From positions 1,054,001-1,118,000 of the forward strand of contig NZ_WSEL01000009.1 in the NCBI RefSeq assembly GCF_009758015.1: DNA of 64,000 nucleotides. Direction: 5' to 3'. The stretch is from Ramlibacter pinisoli (lineage in GTDB: Bacteria; Pseudomonadota; Gammaproteobacteria; Burkholderiales; Burkholderiaceae_C). The notes under the pieces were generated by a model. The model saw only the letters and a program-made list of their open reading frames with translations. It had not been told where the DNA came from and did no database searches. This document shows positions 1 to 9,931 of the stretch, piece by piece; within the stretch, counting starts at the first letter, position 1, and the number at the start of each line of letters is the position of its first letter. Made by a program: the position numbers and the translations under genes.

Positions 1-1
1 G

Positions 2-295
2 ACCTTCCCGCTGGTGCTGTCGATCTTCTTCCTGGCCGCGATCATCGTCGGCGGCCTGGGCACGGTGCTGGGCAGCATCCTGGGCGCGCTGTTCATGACG
101 CTGGTTCCCGAGGTGCTCAAGTCCGTGATGGGCTGGCTGCCGCTGTCGGGCAACGCCACGCTCTACCTCTCGCCGGTGCGCACGATCGTGTTCGGCGCCC
201 TGATCGTCCTGTTCCTCGTCTTCGAGCCGCTGGGCCTGGCCGAAGTGTGGCGGCGCGTGCGCCGCACGTTCCACCTGTGGCCCTTCCGCACCTGA
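2..295 (+). CDS. Branched-chain amino acid-type ABC transporter permease, C-terminal part (LivM-like)
   Basis: This is the last 97 residues of an integral membrane permease; the start lies off the left edge. The visible part holds two or three hydrophobic helices and a glycine-rich segment (IIVGGLGTVLGSILGA) matching the conserved cytoplasmic loop region of LivH/LivM permeases, and it ends in a basic tail. The protein would form the channel of a high-affinity uptake system together with a partner permease and ATPases. The next genes encode a binding protein and a LivF ATPase on the same strand, which supports the assignment. LivM rather than LivH is chosen because the binding protein follows directly; that choice is inference. 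Confidence 0.8.
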   Translation, partial: TFPLVLSIFFLAAIIVGGLGTVLGSILGALFMTLVPEVLKSVMGWLPLSGNATLYLSPVRTIVFGALIVLFLVFEPLGLAEVWRRVRRTFHLWPFRT

Positions 296-324
296 GCCCG
301 TTCCCGCCAACACCAGGAGACACC

Positions 325-1518
325 ATGAAGACCAAGCGCCAGTTCCTCGCCACCACGGCCGCCGCGGCCGCCGCGGCCGCCGCCGCCACCCTGCCCGGCC
401 GCGTGCTCGCGCAGGCCCGGCCCGCCGCGCAGGAGGACATCGTCCTCGGCGCCTCGGTTCCCATGACCGGCGTGTTCGCGTTCGCCGGCATCGGCATCGA
501 CGCCGGCATCAAGGACTACCTGGAGATCCTCAACGGCCAGGGCGGCATCAAGGGCCGCAAGGTGCGCTACGTGCCCGAGGACACCGGCTACAAGGTCGAC
601 CAGTCGCTGGCCGCGTTCAAGAAGATCACCGGCGGCAACAAGGTCAACCTGTACTACGCCGACTCCACCGGCTTCGTGAAGGCGGTCAATCCGGAAGTCG
701 ACCGCATGGGCAGCATCCTGATGACCGGCGCCTCGTTCGCGCGCGAGATCAGCAACGCCCAGAAGTACCCGATGCAGTTCATGGTGGGCCCCGACTACAG
801 CGAGATGGTCGGCATCCTGCTGCAGTACATCGCCAAGGCCAAGCCGGGCGCCAAGGTCGCGATGGTCTATTCCGACACCGAGTTCGGCAAGGACCCCGTC
901 GATGCCTACCGCGCCGACAGCAAGAAGCTGGGACTGAACCCGGTGCTGGAGATCGTCACGCCGCCCGGCAGCGTGGACGTGTCGACCGAGGTCATCAAGC
1001 TGCGCCGCGCCGACCCGGACTACACCATCTTCCACGGCTACGTGTCGGCCCCGATTCCCGAGTTCATCAACCAGGCGCGTGCGCAGGGCCTGAAGACCAG
1101 CTTCATGGGCACTTTCTGGACCATGGACAACAGCACGGTCATGAAGATGGGCCCGAATGCGGACGGCTTCATGGGCGTGATGCCCTACCGGTACTACTAC
1201 GACACCGAGGGCAAGGCTCCGATGCTCGAGCGCATCCGCAAGATGCGCCCCGAGTACCAGAGCACGGCGTACATGCAGGGCTTCCTGGCCACCATGCTGC
1301 TGACAGAGGCGGCGCGCCGCTGCATCGAGGCGGGCAACGAGCTCAATGGCAAGAACCTCAAGACGGCGCTCAGCTCGATCCGCAACTTCGACACCGGCGG
1401 CATCATCGGCGTGCCGCTGTCGATCAAGGGCAACTCGATCCCGATCGGCCGCATCTACAAGGCCGACTTCAAGCAGCAGAAGATGCTGCCGGTTTCCGAC
1501 TGGATCAGTCTGCAGTAA
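325..1518 (+). CDS. Periplasmic substrate-binding protein of a Liv-type ABC transporter
   Basis: A 397-residue periplasmic binding protein of the type I (Leu/Ile/Val-binding-like) fold. The N-terminus is a signal peptide with a KRQF start, a run of about ten alanines and a cleavage region near VLAQA. The mature part begins with the family-typical IVLGASVPMTG and contains GRKVRYVPED. ATG 325 is chosen over the upstream in-frame start because it has an AGGAGA ribosome site 6 bases ahead and begins the signal peptide. It lies 29 bases after the permease gene. The ligand is not deducible; with a neighbouring acyl-CoA ligase, an aromatic or aliphatic carboxylate is as likely as an amino acid (inference). 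Confidence 0.9.
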   Translation: MKTKRQFLATTAAAAAAAAAATLPGRVLAQARPAAQEDIVLGASVPMTGVFAFAGIGIDAGIKDYLEILNGQGGIKGRKVRYVPEDTGYKVDQSLAAFKKITGGNKVNLYYADSTGFVKAVNPEVDRMGSILMTGASFAREISNAQKYPMQFMVGPDYSEMVGILLQYIAKAKPGAKVAMVYSDTEFGKDPVDAYRADSKKLGLNPVLEIVTPPGSVDVSTEVIKLRRADPDYTIFHGYVSAPIPEFINQARAQGLKTSFMGTFWTMDNSTVMKMGPNADGFMGVMPYRYYYDTEGKAPMLERIRKMRPEYQSTAYMQGFLATMLLTEAARRCIEAGNELNGKNLKTALSSIRNFDTGGIIGVPLSIKGNSIPIGRIYKADFKQQKMLPVSDWISLQ

Positions 1519-1542
1519 ATGGCTCCCCCCCGAAGCGCCTCT

Positions 1543-1567
1543 GGCGCCTCCCCCTCGCGGGGGCGCC
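1543..1567 (+). other. GC-rich hairpin in the livK-livF gap
   Basis: The 104-base gap between the binding protein and LivF contains a GC-only hairpin (GGCG...CCCCC TCGC GGGGG CGCC, with a 3-base bulge) inside a C-rich tract. No T-run follows, so it is not a classic terminator; it may stabilise the upstream message or dampen read-through into livF. The surrounding C-rich stretch resembles intergenic repeats that I recall from Comamonadaceae, but no second copy is seen in this window. Confidence 0.3.
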
Positions 1568-1622
1568 ACCAGCGGCCCGGCACAGCCGGTTCCGCGGTGG
1601 CCCGCGCGAAGTCCCGCCCACC

Positions 1623-2449
<827 letters not shown>

Positions 2450-2462
<13 letters not shown>

Positions 2463-4363
2463 CGTCGCCCACCGCCGCCCTCCCCGCGCAGGCGGTGGCC
2501 GAAGGCTTCCACGACGGTGCCGAGAAGGCCGCCGTGGAGTCCCGCCCGCGCGGGAGTGACGCCACGGCACCCTTCTCCCTCACCCTCCCCCAGGCGCTGC
2601 GCCACCAGGCGACCCACGCCGGCCACCGCATCGCCATGCGGCAGAAACGCTTCGGCATCTGGAAGCCGCTCACCTGGGCGCAGCTGCACGAGCGGGCGGT
2701 GCACGTCGGCCTCGGCCTGGCCGCACTGGGTATCGGGCGCGGCGCGCACGTCGGCGTGCTGGCCGAGAACCGGGTCGAGTGGGTGCTGTCGCAGCTCGGC
2801 GCCGGACTGGTCGGCGCGGTCACCGTCGGCGTGTATCCCACCAGCCCGACCAACGAAGTGGCCTACGTCCTCGGCCATGCCGACGCGCAGGTCGTCGTCT
2901 GCGAGGACCAGGAGCAGGCCGACAAGGTGCTGGACGCGCGCGACCAGCTGCCCGCGCTGCGGGCCGTGGTCGTGATGGAAACCAAGGGCCTGGGCGACGT
3001 GAAGGCCCGGGCGCCGCACCTCGTGGTCGGCTTCGCCGAGCTGGAAGAGCGCGGCCGCGCCAGCACCGACCGCGCCCGCGTCGAGGCGGTGCTGGCGGCG
3101 CAGACCCTGGGCGACGTCGGCCTGGTGATCTACACCTCCGGCTCCACCGGCAAGCCCAAGGGCGCGATGATCACCTACGGCAACATCGCGGCGATGGCGC
3201 CGGGCATCATCGACCGGCTGGGCCTGGACGAGCGCACCTCGCACCTGTCGTACCTGCCCCTGTGCCACGTGGCCGAGCAGATGCTCACCTGCTTCGTGCC
3301 GCTGTACCTGGGCTCGCGGGTGGACTTCGGCGAGTCGATCCGCACCGTGCAGGAAGACCTGCGCGAAGTGGCGCCGACCATGTTCCTGGGCGTGCCACGC
3401 ATCTGGGAGAAGCTGCACTCGGCCATCTCGATCAAGATGCAGGAGACCGGCGCCTGCCGGCGCTGGCTGTACCAGCGCGCGCTGGCCGCCTGCGCGCCGT
3501 TCGCGCACAGGGACGCCGGGCAGCGCACGGCGGCCGAGCGCCTCGTCTTCGGCTTCTGGCACGCGCTGGTGTTCCGTTCGCTGCAGAACTTCATCGGCCT
3601 GCGCCGCGCGCGCGTGGCGCTCACCGGGGCGGCGCCAATCTCGCCGCTGATCCTGCAGTATTTCCGCACCCTGGGCGTGCCGCTGGTCGAGGTCTACGGC
3701 ATGACGGAGTCCAGCGGCATGGTGCTGGGCCAGCGGCCGGACGACATCCGCTGGGGCACGGTGGGCCAGCCCACGCTGGGCGTCGAGGCGCGGGTGTCGG
3801 GGCAAGGCGAGCTGCAGATGCGCGGCGGCGTGGTGTTCGCCGGCTACTACAAGAACCCGGAGGCCACGGCCGCCGCCATCGTCGACGGCTGGCTGCACAC
3901 GGGCGACGTGGTGCAGTTGCAGGACGGCCACTACCGGATCGTCGACCGCCTCAAGGACGTGATGATCACCGCCGGCGGCAAGAACCTGACGCCGTCCGAG
4001 ATCGAGAACGCGATGAAGGCCAGCCCCTTCGTCAAGGAATGCGTGATCGTCGCCGAGGCCCGGCGCTTCGTCGCGGCGCTGGTGCAGATCGATTTCGAGA
4101 CCGTGGGCAAGTGGGCCGAGGGCCAGCGGCTGGCCTTCACGCACTTCCGCTCGCTGGCCGAGCTGCCGCAGGTGCGCGAGCTGGTGCAGCAGGAGATCGA
4201 CCGCGGCAACGCGCAGCTGGCCGAGGTGGCCCGCATCCGGCGCTTCCACCTGCTGGCCAAGGAACTGGACCACGACGACGGCGAGGTGACCGCCACCATG
4301 AAGGTGCGCCGCGCCAGCATCTACAAGGCCTATGCCGCCGAGATCGAAGCGCTCTACCGCTGA
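2450..4363 (+). CDS. Long-chain acyl-CoA synthetase / AMP-dependent ligase
   Basis: A 637-residue adenylate-forming ligase that activates a carboxylic acid to its CoA thioester at the cost of ATP. The P-loop-like A3 motif is IYTSGSTGKPKG (about 227-238), the A5 motif is VYGMTES, and the A7/A8 region is GWLHTGD (480-486) followed by RLKDVMITAGGKNLTP. Length and motif set match the long-chain FadD/FAA family. GTG 2450 is chosen because a GGAGGAA site sits just upstream; it overlaps livF by 13 bases. Placement behind a Liv-type importer suggests that the imported substrate, or a derivative, is activated to a CoA ester (inference). Confidence 0.9.
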
Positions 4364-4379
4364 CGGCGGCGGGCCCGGC

Positions 4380-5054
4380 GTGGCGCTGGGTTCCACAACC
4401 CCCGCGCGCGCGCCCGCGTCGCCGTGGACCAGCACGAGCGACCGCGAGCGCCTTCGCGCCAGCAAGCGCGACGCAGTGCTGCGCACGGCCGCGCGCGTGT
4501 TCAACGAGAAGGGCTTCCACGCCACGTCGCTCGACGAGGTGGCCGAGCGGCTGCACATCACCAAGCCGACCCTGTACTACTACGTCAAGAACAAGGACGA
4601 GATCCTGTTCGAGTGCGTGAGCATCGGCCTGCAGATGCTGGAAGACGCCATCCAGGCCGAGCGCAGCCGCGGCGGCCGCGCCATCGACCAGCTGGTGGCG
4701 GCGATGCACAGCTACGTGATGATCGTGACGCAGGACTACGGCATGTGCATCATCCGCGTCGGCGAGGACCCGCTGCCGCAGGACAGCCGTCGCGCGCTGC
4801 GCGCCTTCAAGGCCAAGCTCGACGCCCACTTCCGCGACCTGGTGGCGCGCGGGGTGGAGGAAGGCTCCATCCGCCCCTGCGATCCCAAGATCGCCGCGTT
4901 CACCCTGGCCGGCGCCCTGAGCTGGATCGGCCGCTGGTACCGCCCGGATGGTGCCCTCACACCCGATGCGATTGCCCGCCAGGCCATCGACGTGCTGGCC
5001 GGCGGCCTGTGCACGCCCCGGGTGGCCGCACGCCTGCGCGTCGCGCCGCCCTGA
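4380..5054 (+). CDS. TetR-family transcriptional regulator
   Basis: A 224-residue one-component regulator. The N-terminal DNA-binding domain contains the TetR helix-turn-helix (SLDEVAERLHITKPTLYYYV), followed by an all-helical ligand domain typical of regulators of fatty-acid or aromatic catabolism. GTG 4380 is preferred over ATG 4332 because the latter overlaps the ligase and adds a disordered leader; neither has a strong ribosome site. It is the last gene of the transporter-ligase operon and probably controls it in response to an acyl-CoA (inference). It converges with the nucleotidase gene, whose stop is 7 bases away. Confidence 0.85.
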   Translation: MALGSTTPARAPASPWTSTSDRERLRASKRDAVLRTAARVFNEKGFHATSLDEVAERLHITKPTLYYYVKNKDEILFECVSIGLQMLEDAIQAERSRGGRAIDQLVAAMHSYVMIVTQDYGMCIIRVGEDPLPQDSRRALRAFKAKLDAHFRDLVARGVEEGSIRPCDPKIAAFTLAGALSWIGRWYRPDGALTPDAIARQAIDVLAGGLCTPRVAARLRVAPP

Positions 5055-5061
5055 CGGTCTC

Positions 5062-6957
5062 TCATCCGGCGGCCAGCCTGCCGCTCGGGCAGCTGTTGCC
5101 CGCGCCCGTGCGCCGGATGCGGCGGCCGCCACCGTCCTGGGGATTCGTCCCGGGCGCATAGGGCGCGGCCGGTGGCGCAAAGCGCGACAGGAAGCCGGTC
5201 AGCGCCTCGATGTCCTGCGGCCCCACGAGCCGGTCGGCCCCGCGCAGGAAGGTGGAGAACCCGTCGCCTCCTTGCGCCAGGTAGTCGTTGACGGTGACGC
5301 GGAAGCGGCGGTCCGGGTCGGGCAAGGCGCCGCTGTCGTCCACCAGGATGTGGGGACCCGCGGCATCGCGCAGGACCGCGGAGCGGATCCGGGCGCCGCA
5401 AGCCCGGCCGGCGTCCCATGTGTAGTGGAACCCGGCCGAAGGCAACAGCAGCCTCGTGCTGCCCGGCGGCTGCCGGCCGCAGCCCGCGAACTGCTCCTCC
5501 AGCGCATCCTTGATGTCCCGGGCCGACAAGGTCATCGTGACCAGGTTGTTTCCGAACGGTTGCACGGTGAACGCATCGCCATACGTCACCTCGCCCGGGC
5601 CGCCACCCGCCGTCGCCGGGCGGTGCAGGAACCCGGGGCTGCGCACGCCGCCGGGATTCATGAACGCGAGGCGCGCGCCGCCGGAACCCTCCGCCGCCGT
5701 CGCGGAGAGCATCGCATCGGCGATCAGTTCCCCTGCCGGCATGTTGCAGGCCGCATCCGACCGCCGGTTCGGCACGTCCGCCGCCACTGCGCCGACCACC
5801 CGGCGGGCCGCGCGGGACGCGAGCTGCCCGTACCCCGCGACGACCGCCTGGACGGCAGGATCCGGCTGGATGTCGTCATGACGCACCAGGCGGTTGGTGG
5901 CCGCGGCCGAGAGCACCTCGCCCGTGCGGCGGTCCAGCACCAGGTCGATGTCCGTCAGCACCCGGCCGAACGCGCTGGCGCTGGTCACGGGGATCGCGCG
6001 GCCGGCCGCGTTGGGCAGGCGGCAGTTGTAGGCGGCATGGGTGTGGCCGCTGATCACCAGGTCGACCGCGTCGTCGAGCCGGCGCACGATGCCAGCCACC
6101 GGGGAGCCTTGCAGGCCGCCCGCGCAGCCGTTGATGTCCTGGCGTGCGCCGGCCTGTGTGCCGCCCTCGTGCAGGAGCAGCACCACGGCCTCGATGCCCT
6201 GCGCCTTCAGTTCGGGCACGAGGCGGTTGACGGTCTCGGCCTCGTCGAGGAAATCCAGCCCCCGCACGCCGCTCCGCATGACGATGGTAGGGGTCGCCCG
6301 CAGCGTCACGCCGATGAAGGCCATGCGCACGCCGTCGAAACTCTTGACGCCGTAGGGAGCGAGCAGCGTCCCTGCGCTGGCACGGTCGACGACGTTGGCC
6401 GAGAGCCAGCGGAACTTCGCGCCTTCGAACGGCACCGGCGTGCCGGCGTGCTGCCCCATGCAACTGTTCGGGTCAGGCCGGCATCCGCCGGCCTGCAGGC
6501 GGCGCAACTCGTCGGCGCCCTTGTCGAACTCGTGGTTCCCGACCGCGTTGAACTCCAGCCCGATGCGGTTGAGCGTCTCGACCGCGGGCTCGTCGAAGAA
6601 CAGCGCCGAGATGAGCGGGCTCGCCCCGATCGAATCGCCCGCCCCCACCACGACGCTGTGCCTGGCGGAGGACCGCAGCCGCGCGACATGCGCGGCCAGG
6701 TAGGCCGCGCCGCCCACCCGGATCCGCTCGGCAGCGGGCAGCCGCGCTGGGGCCGCAGACAGGTCCGGCGGTTCGAGGTGGCCGTGGTAGTCGTTGAACG
6801 CGATGACCTTGACCTGCAGCGGTCCGCTCGCCTGCCGATCCGCCGCGCAGCCGGCGGCCAGTGCCGTGGCCACGAGGACCGTCCCGGCGGCGGCCCGCAG
6901 GGCCAGGCGCCCACCGAACCCCCGTCGGCGCGCCGGATCGGGCAACCACGGTGGCAA
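5062..6957 (-). CDS. 5'-nucleotidase / UDP-sugar hydrolase-family lipoprotein
   Basis: A 631-residue bifunctional metallophosphatase of the UshA/5'-nucleotidase family. A basic N-terminus and hydrophobic stretch end in a lipobox (LAAGC, Cys37), so the enzyme is probably anchored to a membrane facing the periplasm. Metal-site motifs are FNDYHGH (54-60), GDS (107-109) and GNHEF (140-144). The C-terminal substrate domain carries NDYLAQGGDGFS, typical of nucleotide-base stacking loops. The start is a TTG, chosen for the GGGAGGGG ribosome site immediately upstream. It would release phosphate and nucleosides from extracellular nucleotides. It lies 15 bases after the peptidase gene on the same strand. 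Confidence 0.9.
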   Translation of the reverse strand: MPPWLPDPARRRGFGGRLALRAAAGTVLVATALAAGCAADRQASGPLQVKVIAFNDYHGHLEPPDLSAAPARLPAAERIRVGGAAYLAAHVARLRSSARHSVVVGAGDSIGASPLISALFFDEPAVETLNRIGLEFNAVGNHEFDKGADELRRLQAGGCRPDPNSCMGQHAGTPVPFEGAKFRWLSANVVDRASAGTLLAPYGVKSFDGVRMAFIGVTLRATPTIVMRSGVRGLDFLDEAETVNRLVPELKAQGIEAVVLLLHEGGTQAGARQDINGCAGGLQGSPVAGIVRRLDDAVDLVISGHTHAAYNCRLPNAAGRAIPVTSASAFGRVLTDIDLVLDRRTGEVLSAAATNRLVRHDDIQPDPAVQAVVAGYGQLASRAARRVVGAVAADVPNRRSDAACNMPAGELIADAMLSATAAEGSGGARLAFMNPGGVRSPGFLHRPATAGGGPGEVTYGDAFTVQPFGNNLVTMTLSARDIKDALEEQFAGCGRQPPGSTRLLLPSAGFHYTWDAGRACGARIRSAVLRDAAGPHILVDDSGALPDPDRRFRVTVNDYLAQGGDGFSTFLRGADRLVGPQDIEALTGFLSRFAPPAAPYAPGTNPQDGGGRRIRRTGAGNSCPSGRLAAG

Positions 6958-6972
6958 GGCGGCCCCTCCCCT

Positions 6973-8247
6973 CTACTGGGCTCGACCGCGCGACACGTCC
7001 ATGATCAGCCGTGCCGCCAGGTACAGCCTCGGCTCGATCGATCCGAGGAGGATGTATTCGGCGTCTGTCGAGTGGGCACCGAACCCCTGCAGGCCGAAGC
7101 GCTCCACCACGGCGTTCTTCGTCTTTAGCGCGGCGAACGCCGCATCGGTGCCACCGCCTTCCGCCACGGGATCCACCACCAGGTCCTTGCCGATCTCGCG
7201 ATAGATCGCCTGCGCCTGGGCGGCCAGCTTCCGGCTGGCGTCGCTGGTTTCGAGCGGCGGCCGGCGGCGTTCGAACGACACCGTGACCTTGCTCTCGGGC
7301 AGCAGCTGCTTCTTCGCCCGCTCGCGCACGACCGCCTCGATCCGGTCGTAGTCGGCGACGCGCAGCACCCGGACATCGGCCTCGGCAGTGGCCTGCGCGG
7401 GGATCACGTTGCGATTGGTGCCAGCCTGCGAGATGGTCCAGTTCAGCTTGAGGCCGGTCTGGGGGTCCGAAAGGTCGCGCATCTGCAGGAGCTGGTGCGA
7501 GAGTTCGTACAGCGCGTTCACGCCCTGCTCGGGCGCCAAGCCGGCGTGGGAAGCCTTCCCTTCCACCTTCAATTGCACCGAGCCGATGCCGGCCGTGGCG
7601 AGCGACAGCTTGTCGGACGCCGCCCGGCTGGACTCGAACGACATCGTGACGTCGTGGGCCGCGCCGGCGGCTGCGATCGCTTCGCGCGAGCCCGGCGAAC
7701 TGATCTCCTCGTCGGAGTTGACCAGCACGGTCAGCTCGCCATACTCGTTGAAGTTCAGTTGCTTGAGCAGTGCGACGATGTGCACGACCAGCGCGACACC
7801 CTGCTTGTCGTCCGCGATGCCGAGCCCATAGGCCTTGTCGCCGTCGATGCGGAACGGCTGCCTGGCGAGCATGCCTTGCGGGTACACGGTGTCCATGTGC
7901 GCCAGCAACAGGATGCGCTTGCTGCCGGTGCCGCGGAAGCTGGCCTTCACCATGCGACCGATCTTCCCGGGCGTGTCGGCCATGCGATAGGTGGTGGCAT
8001 CCGTGGGCTCGACGAACTCGACCTGCCCGCCCAGCGCGCGCAGCCTGGACGCCAGCAGCTCCGTCGCCTTGGTCAAGCCGGCGGCGTCGCGGCTTCCGGT
8101 TTCGATGGAGACGAACTCCTTCAGGGTGTCCAGCAGCGGCTGCTTTTGGCTGGCGGCCGCGCGCTGCACGGCCGTGTCGGCCGGCTGAGCATGGGCTGGA
8201 CCGGCGAGCGCGAGCGCGAGCGCAGTACAGGCAAGTGCGATCTTCAA
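6973..8247 (-). CDS. Secreted M20-family metallopeptidase (glutamate carboxypeptidase-like)
   Basis: A 424-residue zinc hydrolase of the M20 family, close in motif pattern to carboxypeptidase G2. A 20-residue signal peptide ends at AHA-QP. Zinc ligands and catalytic residues are visible in AHMDT (116-120), GIADDKQG (143-150) and NSDEEI (177-182), with a late histidine in GAHSTDAEY; the dimerisation domain lies between. The start codon is TTG, supported by AAGGGA seven bases upstream. It probably removes C-terminal glutamate or related amino acids in the periplasm. It reads into the nucleotidase gene, so the two may form a nutrient-scavenging operon. Confidence 0.88.
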   Translation of the reverse strand: MKIALACTALALALAGPAHAQPADTAVQRAAASQKQPLLDTLKEFVSIETGSRDAAGLTKATELLASRLRALGGQVEFVEPTDATTYRMADTPGKIGRMVKASFRGTGSKRILLLAHMDTVYPQGMLARQPFRIDGDKAYGLGIADDKQGVALVVHIVALLKQLNFNEYGELTVLVNSDEEISSPGSREAIAAAGAAHDVTMSFESSRAASDKLSLATAGIGSVQLKVEGKASHAGLAPEQGVNALYELSHQLLQMRDLSDPQTGLKLNWTISQAGTNRNVIPAQATAEADVRVLRVADYDRIEAVVRERAKKQLLPESKVTVSFERRRPPLETSDASRKLAAQAQAIYREIGKDLVVDPVAEGGGTDAAFAALKTKNAVVERFGLQGFGAHSTDAEYILLGSIEPRLYLAARLIMDVSRGRAQ

Positions 8248-8416
8248 GATGATTTCCCTTGGGTAGCGGAGACAGGCTGGCGGGACTGTTTCCGCCAGCC
8301 GAGGCAGGACTGTAGACGACGGCCGGGGGCGTCCCCGTGCACCCGTCGTCCAGCCGGCTCACGGCGATGGCACCCGCCGGGCGTGGCGGTGCCGCAGCCC
8401 GCTGCGCCGCAATGAA

Positions 8417-9562
8417 CTACCCCGCCAGGTGGCTGCGCCGCTCCGCGACGACCCCGTAGAGCGCATAGGTGGCCCAATAGCCGGCCGCGGCGGCCAGTGC
8501 GACATGGGACAGGGTGGCGGGCCAATGGCCCAAGGCGCCGCTGGCGATGGCCGCGGCGTGGGAGTAGTAGTAGGAGACGAGAAGCACGACAACGGTCGTG
8601 GGGAACAGGAAGGCGCCGAGCCGCGTGACGACCTGCCGGGCCGACCCCACCAGGAGCAGGTGGTTCTTGGTGACGGCCAGGACCGCCAGCGCAACCACCA
8701 GCGGCATGTGGCCGATGGCATCGACCGGGCCGACGAACGGGATGGCCGCCAGCAAGAACGACAGCAGGACCACCGCGGCGGTCGGAGCGGCCGTGCGGCC
8801 AAACAGGATGAAGAAGGCGAGCGCGAGCTCCACGAAGCCGGCGGCGGTGCAGGAGAAGTGCACGTCGAACCCCGTCAGCACCGGGGGAAGCAGGCTGGAG
8901 AGGATTTCGTGTGTCCAGTCGGGGTAGATCCACTTCTCCGCCGCCACCCACATGAAGCTCGTCGCGACCGTGATCCGCAACACCAGCATGCCTACCCCTG
9001 CCCGACGCTCTCCGTACAGGACTTCCAGGGACAGGAGGGCGACGACACCGAGGAAGAAGGTGTAGTCGAGCATGTGGACCCATCCATAGCGATGGGCCGC
9101 ATAGCCATACAACGCGACGATCAGGACACAGGCCGGCATCACGCCCCTGCGCAGCAGGAGCCCGCACGCGATCGCCAGCTGGACCATCGGCATCCAGGAG
9201 ACGCCGCTCTTCAACTCGGGCGTCAGGATGATGGGCTCGGCCCGGAAGTACAGGGCAATGCTGGTGAAGTAGACGACGAGGCCCAGCCGGATGATCCAGG
9301 GGACGAAGCGGGCGGTCTTCAGGTCGGCGGCCGCGAGAAAGCGTTGGAGAGCTTGCCGGGCCGCCAGCCGCCGGTCGGCGAACTGGGATGCGACGACCAC
9401 CGCGAGGGTGAGGAGGAACATGGCCAGGAAACCGTGCGAGGCCAGGAGCCGATCGAGGCCGACCGGCGCGGCACTCGGGTCCCAGGACGCCGCGAACCAT
9501 TTCACGTGCGCGCTGGCCAGTGAGGGGACCAACATCGCCAGAACAAGCAAACCGCTGCGCAT
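8417..9562 (-). CDS. Polytopic membrane protein of unknown function
   Basis: A 381-residue protein with a signal-like first helix (ending near SLASAHVKW) and about nine further hydrophobic segments, including LIVALYGYAAHRYGW and VVLLVSYYYSHAAAI. The layout resembles DoxX-like or heme-copper-accessory membrane proteins, but no diagnostic motif is seen. The start is well supported by GGGAGGA just upstream of ATG. It is 169 bases upstream of the peptidase on the same strand. I do not recognise its function. Confidence 0.75.
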   Translation of the reverse strand: MRSGLLVLAMLVPSLASAHVKWFAASWDPSAAPVGLDRLLASHGFLAMFLLTLAVVVASQFADRRLAARQALQRFLAAADLKTARFVPWIIRLGLVVYFTSIALYFRAEPIILTPELKSGVSWMPMVQLAIACGLLLRRGVMPACVLIVALYGYAAHRYGWVHMLDYTFFLGVVALLSLEVLYGERRAGVGMLVLRITVATSFMWVAAEKWIYPDWTHEILSSLLPPVLTGFDVHFSCTAAGFVELALAFFILFGRTAAPTAAVVLLSFLLAAIPFVGPVDAIGHMPLVVALAVLAVTKNHLLLVGSARQVVTRLGAFLFPTTVVVLLVSYYYSHAAAIASGALGHWPATLSHVALAAAAGYWATYALYGVVAERRSHLAG

Positions 9563-9931
9563 GGCATTCCTCCCGATCCGATGGTTGTCGCGCTGGCTGC
9601 CGGCTCGGGCAGCGACTCGTCTAGGTCATGTGTCTACTTCTGGATGCTTTCGTTACATAGCGTGGGCTTCAGGGAACGCGACCTTAGTAAGCAATCTTTT
9701 CGATTTCTGCACGGTCCCACGACCTCAACACCGGCCGGGGCCACCGATCAATCGCCCTCGGACCGATCAGTCGCAAGGGCAGCGACACACATCGAAACAC
9801 GTTCTTGTTTCGCCCGGTATCCGTTCGTCTGCGCTCAAGTCCTGATCGAACCAGCCGGACAGCGCCATGCCGCCGGGGCCCACGGTCCCGGCGGCACTGT
9901 CACCGGGACCTTAGCCCCGGGGACCTGTCGT
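9563..9931. other. Intergenic region between two minus-strand genes
   Basis: This 369-base stretch has no convincing gene. Its left half (about 9630-9700) is noticeably AT-richer than its surroundings and should hold the minus-strand promoter for the membrane protein that begins at 9562. Its right half holds a hairpin, described separately, just beyond the stop of the secreted-protein gene. Confidence 0.6.
9869..9895 (-). terminator. Hairpin downstream of the secreted-protein gene
   Basis: A perfect 9-bp inverted repeat (GCCGCCGGG / CCCGGCGGC) with a 9-base loop, 37 bases past the stop of the minus-strand gene ending at 9932. It lacks a T-tract on either strand, so termination would be weak or factor-assisted. 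Confidence 0.4.

Noticed and set aside
352..392. GCC/GCG repeat that might be a microsatellite or regulatory repeat
   Set aside because: It simply encodes the alanine-rich hydrophobic core of the binding-protein signal peptide.
163..1569. A 468-codon minus-strand open frame opposite the binding-protein gene
   Set aside because: It is antisense to a gene with a clear family assignment, is rich in Arg, His, Val and Ala without motifs, and arises from GC-rich third positions.
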